Source: Urinicoccus timonensis
GTDB lineage: Bacteria > Bacillota > Clostridia > Tissierellales > Peptoniphilaceae
Direction of reading: 5' to 3'
Length of the DNA: 64,000 nucleotides
NCBI RefSeq assembly: GCF_900232945.1
Contig: NZ_OCTU01000004.1
Location: forward strand, 28,919-92,918
The stretch's first letter is position 1. Each line of letters opens with the position of its first letter. This document shows positions 59,296 through 64,000 of the stretch, one piece after another. The notes under the pieces are model-generated. The model saw only the letters and a list, made by a program, of their open reading frames with translations, was not told the origin of the DNA and ran no database searches. The translations under genes were made by a program, and so were the position numbers.

Positions 59296-60492
59296 CTAGT
59301 CCTCCTTATAGATCCGGTAGGTCTTAATACTCGATAGACGGTGGCGCATCCAAGACAACCAGCGTTTCAAGGACCGGTCTTTCTTGTACCATTCCGTAAA
59401 GCTATAGCCTTTTTTCAATTCCTCCAAGGCCAGAGGTCTTAGGGAATCTGGCACATATTTTTTCAAGACATAGGGGTCTACATAGAGCCACAGACCGGAG
59501 TCCTTGTGGTAGTGACAGGCCTCTTCCTTGTTCCCCAAAAGGTCCTCTATTAAATAAGTGATAAAATTACAGCCTCCTGCCGTCATACAATAAGACGACC
59601 GTCCCTGACGGATATTGATTTCAAAAACCTTATAAATCCCATCTCTGGGGTCTTTTTTTAAGTCAAAATTGGCAAAGCCTCTATAATTGATGGCCTCTAA
59701 AAAGTCCTTGTAGTCTTGGTAAACTTCTTGGCCATCCATGGTAACCAGGGCGTGATAGTTGCCAATTTCTGCCGGTAAAACAGCATCTAAAAGACATTGG
59801 GCAAAGCACATCATGGTCACCTGGCCCTTAGTATTGACATAGGCGTTTAAAACAGCCATTTGACTGGAATCTCCAGGAATAAAATCCTGGGCAATCATCT
59901 GGCCTTGGTAGCCGGCCTGGTAGATCTTTTTTAAAGTTTCCATCAGGTCTTCTTCTTTTTCAATCTTATAGGCCTTGTGTTTTCCCTCAAATTTTAAATT
60001 CAGATAGGAAATACTGTCATTGGGTTTCAGGGCAATGGGATAGGTCAAGGGGTTTTCAAAACCCTCTTCCACCATAGCCTGGTCAATAACCAAGGTTTTG
60101 GGATAAGGCAGGTCATAGGCCTCGCACATCTTATAAAAATCCAACTTATTTTCCAGGGCCTCTTGCTTATCGGCATCAATGATATTAAAGAGGAAGTCCT
60201 TGGCCAAGACATCCTTATGCTTGGTTAATAGCTTAGTATAGCCATCACCACAAGAAATTAAAATCTTATCAATTTTTCTGTGCTTGTCAGCAAGTTGTCG
60301 CAAGGTGGCCAGAAAAATTTCATCCTTGTCCATTTTAGGATGGACAATTTGCCGAACGATTTTTGAATTGGCCGTATAAGACAAGTGGGCCTTGCCAATG
60401 CACAAACTCTTTATTCCATAGGCTTCATGGATGGACCTTGCCACACCATAAGCGTTATTATCTGTTCCTAATAATATGGGTAAAAATTCCAT
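59296..60492 (-). CDS. ATP-grasp carboxylate-amine ligase
   Basis: A 398-residue ATP-grasp enzyme. N-terminal pre-ATP-grasp (LGTDNNAYGVARSIHEAYGI), ATP-binding PYPKTLVIDQ and YPIALKPNDSISYLNLKFEG, then GYQGQMIAQDFIPGDSSQMA and metal site VFEINIRQGRSSYCMTAGGC. Similar in layout to D-aspartate ligases and other cell-surface or peptide-forming carboxylate-amine ligases; substrates unknown. Start ATG 60492 follows GGGAGG. A 2-nt gap to apbE suggests one operon. Confidence 0.85.
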   Translation of the reverse strand: MEFLPILLGTDNNAYGVARSIHEAYGIKSLCIGKAHLSYTANSKIVRQIVHPKMDKDEIFLATLRQLADKHRKIDKILISCGDGYTKLLTKHKDVLAKDFLFNIIDADKQEALENKLDFYKMCEAYDLPYPKTLVIDQAMVEEGFENPLTYPIALKPNDSISYLNLKFEGKHKAYKIEKEEDLMETLKKIYQAGYQGQMIAQDFIPGDSSQMAVLNAYVNTKGQVTMMCFAQCLLDAVLPAEIGNYHALVTMDGQEVYQDYKDFLEAINYRGFANFDLKKDPRDGIYKVFEINIRQGRSSYCMTAGGCNFITYLIEDLLGNKEEACHYHKDSGLWLYVDPYVLKKYVPDSLRPLALEELKKGYSFTEWYKKDRSLKRWLSWMRHRLSSIKTYRIYKED

Positions 60493-60545
60493 TTCTACCT
60501 CCCTTTCATACTTTTCCATTATAGCATAAGAGGGAATTTGAGGGA

Positions 60546-60583
60546 ATAAAAAGCCAAGACTCTTTGAAATCTTGGCTTTTTTC
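60546..60583. terminator. Bidirectional terminator-like hairpin between divergent genes
   Basis: AAAAGCCAAGA and TCTTGGCTTTT with T-tracts on both sides. It lies upstream of both flanking genes, so there is no obvious transcript for it to end. Confidence 0.7.
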
Positions 60584-60592
60584 TCTAAAAAC

Positions 60593-60621
60593 TAGATATT
60601 TAACTCGAAATCGTGTATAAT
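60593..60621 (+). promoter_or_regulatory. Promoter of the L25 gene
   Basis: TATAAT at 60616-60621 with a weak -35 (TAGATA) 17 nt upstream, giving a leader of about 45 nt that contains the near-palindrome ATTCCTATCGATAGAAT. Confidence 0.65.
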
Positions 60622-60672
60622 ATACTATTGATTCCTATCGATAGAATAAATATTACATGGAGGTTATAACCT

Positions 60673-61323
60673 ATGGAAAAAATTACATTAAATGTAACAA
60701 AACGCGACAAAGTTGGAAAAAACAGCGTCGATAAATTGCGTTTGGAAAAAACAATCCCCGGTATTCTTTATACCAAGGGAGAAGAATCTGTTACAATTCA
60801 AGCCGTTGAAAAAGACCTACAAAAAGTTGTTGCTCAAGCAGGAACTTCTACTTTAGTAGACCTAAACTTGGATGGAGAAAACAAGAAAATTCTTTTCAAA
60901 GAAGTTCAAATGCATCCATTCAAAAATCAAATTCTTCACTTTGATGCCTATGCTGTAAACATGAAAGAAAAATTACGTCTTTCTATCCCAGTTGTTCTAT
61001 TAAACCGTGATGAAATTCACGTACAACCATCTGTTTTATTACAACATTTAGACGAAGTTGAAGTAGAATGTCTTCCAGGATCTCTTCCATCAACAGCAGA
61101 AGTTGATGTACAAAACTTGGAAATCGGTGACGCTCTGTTCGTAAAAGACCTAGACGTTGCCAATGAAGAAGGAATCGATGTTATCACAGACCTTGAAGAA
61201 GCTGTATGTACTCTTCAAGAACCACGTGAAGAAGAACTTCCTGAAGAAGGCGAAGAAGAAGAAACAGCTGATGCAGCTGACGTTCCAACAGTTGATGAAA
61301 CTGAAGAAGCAGACGAAGAATAA
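60673..61323 (+). CDS. rplY: 50S ribosomal protein L25/general stress protein Ctc
   Basis: A 216-residue long-form L25 (CTC type): N-terminal 5S-rRNA-binding beta-barrel (NVTKRDKVGKNSVDKLRLEK, GILYTKGEESVTIQ), a C-terminal TL5-like domain (LRLSIPVVLLNRDEIHVQPS, LLQHLDEVEVECLPGSLPST) and an acidic tail (EEELPEEGEEEETADAADV). Ribosome site AGGTTATAACCT upstream (GGAGG). Normal for Firmicutes. Confidence 0.96.
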   Translation: MEKITLNVTKRDKVGKNSVDKLRLEKTIPGILYTKGEESVTIQAVEKDLQKVVAQAGTSTLVDLNLDGENKKILFKEVQMHPFKNQILHFDAYAVNMKEKLRLSIPVVLLNRDEIHVQPSVLLQHLDEVEVECLPGSLPSTAEVDVQNLEIGDALFVKDLDVANEEGIDVITDLEEAVCTLQEPREEELPEEGEEEETADAADVPTVDETEEADEE

Positions 61324-61340
61324 GCAAGAAATCCTCTTGC

Positions 61341-61376
61341 AAAAGGAGTATGTAGCTAGCTACATACTCCTTTTTT
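61341..61376 (+). terminator. Terminator of the L25 gene
   Basis: AAAGGAGTATGTAGC directly followed by its complement GCTACATACTCCTTT within a perfect palindrome, then TTTTTTGTC on the plus strand. It also lies at the end of the convergent gene 61386-61826. Confidence 0.88.
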
Positions 61377-61385
61377 GTCTTAAAT

Positions 61386-61826
61386 TTAATTTTCTCCCTC
61401 TTCTGACAAGGCTTGGATTTCTCGGTCCAGCCCCTCTATAAGCTCTAAAAGTTTAGCCCGAAAGTCCCTAACTTGCCAGATAGAGTCTTTAATTTGCCCT
61501 TGGACCCTAAAATCTGTAAAGATATTGTCCATCCAAAGGTCCCAAAAATTATCCCGCCAGCTATCAGCTACTGGCCCGGGAAGGTCCATTTGGACATCTT
61601 GCAATTCCCTATTTAATGAATCCACTGCCCTGACCATGTCTTGAATAGCCAAGTTGGCCTTTTTAATCCGCTTTCTTTTAATATAACTAGAAAAGAATCC
61701 TCCAGCTAAAATATCAAAGGTTCCCCAGGAAGAAGCCGACTCTAGGGCCTCCAGGGCCTGGTCCAAACAAACAAGAGCCTCTTGCCCTGCTAGCCTTGCC
61801 TCTTTCAATTCTTTTAAACGAGTCAT
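61386..61826 (-). CDS. Conserved hypothetical helical protein
   Basis: A 146-residue charged helical protein (GQEALVCLDQALEALESASS, WGTFDILAGGFFSSYIKRKR, FWDLWMDNIFTDFRVQGQIK). The SWGTFDILAGGF block recurs in uncharacterised proteins of Firmicutes; no function is established. Coiled-coil-like at both ends. Followed by a small membrane protein gene in the same orientation upstream. Confidence 0.65.
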   Translation of the reverse strand: MTRLKELKEARLAGQEALVCLDQALEALESASSWGTFDILAGGFFSSYIKRKRIKKANLAIQDMVRAVDSLNRELQDVQMDLPGPVADSWRDNFWDLWMDNIFTDFRVQGQIKDSIWQVRDFRAKLLELIEGLDREIQALSEEGEN

Positions 61827-61848
61827 CCTACCTTATCTCCCTTCTCTC

Positions 61849-62157
61849 CTATCCCTGATAAAAATAAAAAATAAGACCAAGCCAAAGAAAAGCAAAAAGG
61901 CTACTATAAAGCAATAGGTCCCTCTTAATTCCCTGGGCCAACCGGGTCAAGGCCTCCTGGTTCTTACTCATCTTTTCAGCCTGGTAGAGAATATAGCTTG
62001 CCAGGCCTAGAAAAAGAAAAGAAGAAAAAAAGAGAAGGCCCTTTTGATTGCAAAAAGCCAGAATAATAGCCAGGAGATAAAAAATCCCCGCTCCCGGTCT
62101 CATCCATTGTAAATAAGTTTTTAAGACTTCCTTGTCTCCTTTTTGCGACATCTTCAA
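61849..62157 (-). CDS. Small membrane protein
   Basis: A 102-residue protein with three hydrophobic segments (GIFYLLAIILAFCNQKGLLF, FFSSFLFLGLASYILYQAEK, LYSSLFAFLWLGLIFYFYQG). No family recognised. GGAGG 8 nt before the ATG. It probably forms an operon with the following helical protein. Confidence 0.6.
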   Translation of the reverse strand: MKMSQKGDKEVLKTYLQWMRPGAGIFYLLAIILAFCNQKGLLFFSSFLFLGLASYILYQAEKMSKNQEALTRLAQGIKRDLLLYSSLFAFLWLGLIFYFYQG

Positions 62158-62282
62158 CCTCCTTTTCTTACAGCTATTATAATATGAGATCCTAAGTGAA
62201 GCAAGGTAGCTAAATATATCTTTTTCTTCTAACTAGCTAGGGAAAGTACTCTTAAGACTCTTCACTATACTTTTAAACATAC

Positions 62283-62316
62283 AAAAAAGCCCCACAAGAT
62301 AATCTTGTAGGGTTTT
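62283..62316 (-). terminator. Terminator of the rRNA/tRNA operon
   Basis: AAAACCCTACAAGAT and ATCTTGTGGGGCTTTT pair closely and are followed by TTTTTTGTA on the minus strand after the last tRNA. Confidence 0.85.
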
Positions 62317-62322
62317 CCTTGG

Positions 62323-62396
62323 CGTACCATAGAGGATTCGAACCCCTGGCCTTTTGGTCCGTAGCCAAACGCTCTATCCAGCTGAGCTAATGGTAC
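62323..62396 (-). tRNA. tRNA-Arg (ACG)
   Basis: Acceptor GTACCAT/ATGGTAC, T-loop GTTCGAATC, anticodon loop CTACGGA giving ACG (inosine after TadA). CCA not encoded. Confidence 0.94.
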
Positions 62397-62402
62397 AAAA
62401 TA

Positions 62403-62477
62403 TGGAGCGGAAGACGAGATTCGAACTCGCGACCCTCGCCTTGGCAAGGCGATGCTCTACCACTGAGCCACTTCCGC
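62403..62477 (-). tRNA. tRNA-Gly (GCC)
   Basis: Acceptor GCGGAAG/CTTCCGC, anticodon loop TTGCCAA giving GCC, CCA encoded. Confidence 0.95.
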
Positions 62478-62571
62478 ATGAATAAGATACTATATAATTA
62501 TAACATTCTGTAGGCTTTTCGTAAAGAGTTTTTTAAGTAAAAGCTAAAAAAATTGAATGTTTAGTAAAATG

Positions 62572-62610
62572 TGGCGACCTGGATCGGGTTCGAACCGACG
62601 ACCTCCAGCG
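62572..62610 (-). pseudogene. 3' part of a disrupted tRNA-Asp
   Basis: 39 nt identical to the 3' part of the intact tRNA-Asp at 62753-62829 (acceptor strand with CCA, T arm, variable region and part of the anticodon stem). Homology stops exactly where the repeat element begins and resumes after it only for TGACAGG, so this tRNA gene is broken in its anticodon arm. Confidence 0.88.
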
Positions 62611-62614
62611 TTAT

Positions 62615-62710
62615 TGACCTAACTTAACGAGCTTAGGCGAGTTTTAGTAGGTCAAATGCAACCAAATTCCCAAGAGAAATCTTCGATTTCGATTGGTTGA
62701 ATTTGTCTGC
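62615..62710. repeat. Structured ~96-bp repeat element, copy A
   Basis: Inserted in a tRNA-Asp anticodon arm. It has two hairpins: TGACCTA (62615-62621) with TAGGTCA (62648-62654), and a nested CAACCAA...GAAATC/GATTTC...TTGGTTG. The second half is almost identical to copy B at 62862-62961, while the first loop differs with pairing retained. Confidence 0.82.
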
Positions 62711-62752
62711 TGACAGGTTTCCTGTCTTTAAATCAATCGTTTATAAAAAAAG

Positions 62753-62829
62753 TGGCGACCTGGATCGGGTTCGAACCGACGACCTCCAGCGTGACAGGCT
62801 GGCATTCTAACCAACTGAACTACCAGGCC
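62753..62829 (-). tRNA. tRNA-Asp (GTC)
   Basis: Acceptor GGCCTGG/CCAGGTC, anticodon loop CTGTCAC giving GTC, CCA encoded. The intact copy, lying between the two repeat elements. Confidence 0.95.
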
Positions 62830-62861
62830 GCAAGAATTATATTTTTTTGGGACCAACTTTA

Positions 62862-62961
62862 TGACCTAACCCGATGAGAGCAAAGCTCGAATCGTTGGTA
62901 GGTCAGATGCAATCAAATTCCCAAGAGAAATCTTTGATTTCGATTGGCTGAATTTGTCTGC
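62862..62961. repeat. Structured ~100-bp repeat element, copy B
   Basis: TGACCTA (62862-62868) and TAGGTCA (62899-62905) bracket an inner CGAT-GAGC-AAA-GCTC-ATCG hairpin; the second half matches copy A with a few substitutions. Immediately followed by 13 nt of tRNA-Asp 5' sequence. Confidence 0.82.
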
Positions 62962-62962
62962 A

Positions 62963-62975
62963 GAACTACCAGGCC
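62963..62975 (-). pseudogene. 5' remnant of a disrupted tRNA-Asp
   Basis: GAACTACCAGGCC equals the complement of the first 13 nt of tRNA-Asp (whole 5' acceptor strand plus the start of the D arm). It abuts copy B of the repeat. Confidence 0.75.
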
Positions 62976-62993
62976 GCATAAATTAAAGGATTA

Positions 62994-63079
62994 TGGTGGA
63001 GGAGAGTGGATTCGAACCACTGAAAGCTGAGCTAACGGATTTACAGTCCGTCCCCTTTGGCCAACTCGGGAACTCCTCC
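62994..63079 (-). tRNA. tRNA-Tyr (GTA)
   Basis: Class II tRNA with long variable arm, acceptor GGAGGAG/CTCCTCC, anticodon loop CTGTAAA giving GTA, CCA encoded. Confidence 0.95.
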
Positions 63080-63084
63080 AAGTT

Positions 63085-63160
<76 letters not shown>

Positions 63161-63239
63161 TTATGTTATTGTTGCTTGTCCTAGACAAGCCTAGGTTAGA
63201 TGGTACAAAATCTAATAGACCTCTTCCATCAGTATTATT

Positions 63240-63315
63240 TGGTGGGCGCAATAGGGCTCGAACCTATGACCCCCTGCTTGTAAGGCAGATGCTCTCCCAG
63301 CTGAGCTATGCGCCC
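63240..63315 (-). tRNA. tRNA-Val (TAC)
   Basis: Acceptor GGGCGCA/TGCGCCC, anticodon loop CTTACAA giving TAC, CCA encoded. The 79-nt spacer before it carries small inverted repeats only. Confidence 0.94.
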
Positions 63316-63324
63316 AAATAATTA

Positions 63325-63399
63325 TGGTGACCCCATCGGGATTCGAACCCGAGATACCGCCGTGAAAGGGCGATGTCTTAACCGCTTGACCATGGGGCC
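63325..63399 (-). tRNA. tRNA-Glu (TTC)
   Basis: Acceptor GGCCCCA/TGGGGTC, anticodon loop CTTTCAC giving TTC, CCA encoded. Confidence 0.95.
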
Positions 63400-63467
63400 T
63401 TTTAAAATAAAAAACATGGTAAAATAAAAAATTTGTCATTACAACAAACTTTTAAAAATATAAAATA

Positions 63468-63544
63468 TGGTAGCGGCGAAGAGATTTGAACTCCTGACAC
63501 TACGGGTATGAACCGTATGCTCTAGCCAACTGAGCTACGCCGCC
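63468..63544 (-). tRNA. tRNA-Met (CAT), elongator type
   Basis: Acceptor GGCGGCG/CGCCGCT, anticodon loop TTCATAC giving CAT, CCA encoded. It lacks the initiator hallmark; a tRNA-Ile2 (CAT) modified by TilS cannot be fully excluded. Confidence 0.9.
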
Positions 63545-63555
63545 ATAAAAAAATA

Positions 63556-63632
<77 letters not shown>

Positions 63633-63638
63633 TCACAC

Positions 63639-63727
63639 TGGTGCCGAGGACCGGAATCGAACCGGTACGGTGTTTAACCACCGCAGGATTTTAAGTCCTG
63701 TGCGTCTGCCTGTTCCGCCACCCCGGC
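63639..63727 (-). tRNA. tRNA-Leu (TAA)
   Basis: Class II tRNA with long variable arm, acceptor GCCGGGG/CCTCGGC, anticodon loop CTTAAAA giving TAA, CCA encoded. Confidence 0.95.
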
Positions 63728-63730
63728 TTG

Positions 63731-63805
63731 TGGCTCTCAGGGTGGGACTCGAACCCACAACCTACCGGTTAACAGCCGGTTGCTCCACCATTGAGCTACC
63801 TAAGA
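63731..63805 (-). tRNA. tRNA-Asn (GTT)
   Basis: Acceptor TCTTAGG/CCTGAGA, anticodon loop CTGTTAA giving GTT, CCA encoded. First tRNA after the 5S gene. Confidence 0.95.
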
Positions 63806-63866
63806 TTATGTGGCACTTGGCAAACTTCTTATGCCACTTCTTTCATGTTTCATGCCTTGCGGCTTG

Positions 63867-63982
63867 TCCGGCAATAGCCTACTTTCCCAGGTCGTTGCCA
63901 ACCAAGTATCATCGGCGCATAGAGGCTTAACTTCCGTGTTCGGTATGGTTACGGGTGGTACCCTCTTGCTATGGTCACCGGA
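63867..63982 (-). rRNA. rrf: 5S ribosomal RNA
   Basis: About 116 nt on the minus strand with the universal CCGTAACCATACCGAACAC loop, GAAGTTAAGC, and terminal pairing TCCGGTGACC with the 3' end TTGCCGGA. The 23S gene should lie beyond the right window edge, so the tRNA array is the distal part of an rRNA operon. Confidence 0.93.
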
Positions 63983-64000
63983 TCCTACATCCTCCAATTT

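Noticed and set aside
62265-62447. A 60-codon frame across tRNA-Arg and tRNA-Gly
   Set aside because: Artefact of two tRNA genes read as protein.

Overview
The window is a piece of a low-GC Gram-positive (Firmicutes) chromosome. The gene set includes S-layer-homology surface proteins, an electron-transferring butyryl-CoA dehydrogenase/Etf cluster, superoxide reductase, PduO-type cobalamin adenosyltransferase, ECF-type QueT and Firmicutes-style phage modules. This points to an anaerobe of the Clostridia/Tissierellia grade (Peptoniphilaceae-like). That placement is an inference from gene content, not from a marker phylogeny.

Positions 1 to about 23,100 are the right part of a prophage, visibly more AT-rich than the chromosome that follows. 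Almost everything is on the minus strand. Reading in the direction of transcription (right to left): XRE repressor and ImmA-like peptidase, small orphan genes, a sigma-like regulator, a translated 4 x 16-residue repeat, a replication module (DUF2800, homing HNH, DUF2815, family A DNA polymerase, P4-type primase-helicase, YozE-like, VRR-NUC, SNF2 helicase), DUF1492, then packaging and head genes (HNH, candidate cos, terS, a SAM synthetase with two DNA methyltransferases, terL, portal, ClpP-like protease, start of the capsid gene). A toxin-antitoxin pair sits on the plus strand at the early/late boundary. No integrase lies at this end. Three phage genes (terS, portal and a 44-residue orphan) appear to start with ATC or ATA codons placed exactly 7 nt after GGAGG.

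Positions 23,300 to 46,300 are ordinary chromosome: rlmD, cvfB, vanW, nth, queG; a class III polyhydroxyalkanoate operon (phaJ-phaE-phaC); two tRNA-Pro; etfA-etfB-acyl-CoA dehydrogenase; a PAS/SpoIIE phosphatase; cobalamin adenosyltransferase; a divergent superoxide reductase; trmL; a PadR-DUF1700-DUF4097 envelope module; tmRNA; and rplM-rpsI.

Positions 46,500 to 55,650 hold the most distinctive system: two cobalamin riboswitches controlling three exported proteins with DUF4430 (transcobalamin C-terminal-like) domains, two of them very large and carrying SLH anchors. Together they look like a B12-repressed cell-surface corrinoid capture system. The second riboswitch promoter is also overlapped by a 13-bp inverted repeat, suggesting a second regulator.

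Positions 55,700 to 64,000 contain a HEPN-motif protein with a possible PD-(D/E)xK C-terminus, queT-pgpA, apbE with a membrane protein and an ATP-grasp ligase, ribosomal protein L25, and the distal end of an rRNA operon (5S plus a tRNA array). In that array a second tRNA-Asp gene is broken, and two copies of a structured ~100-bp repeat flank the intact tRNA-Asp.
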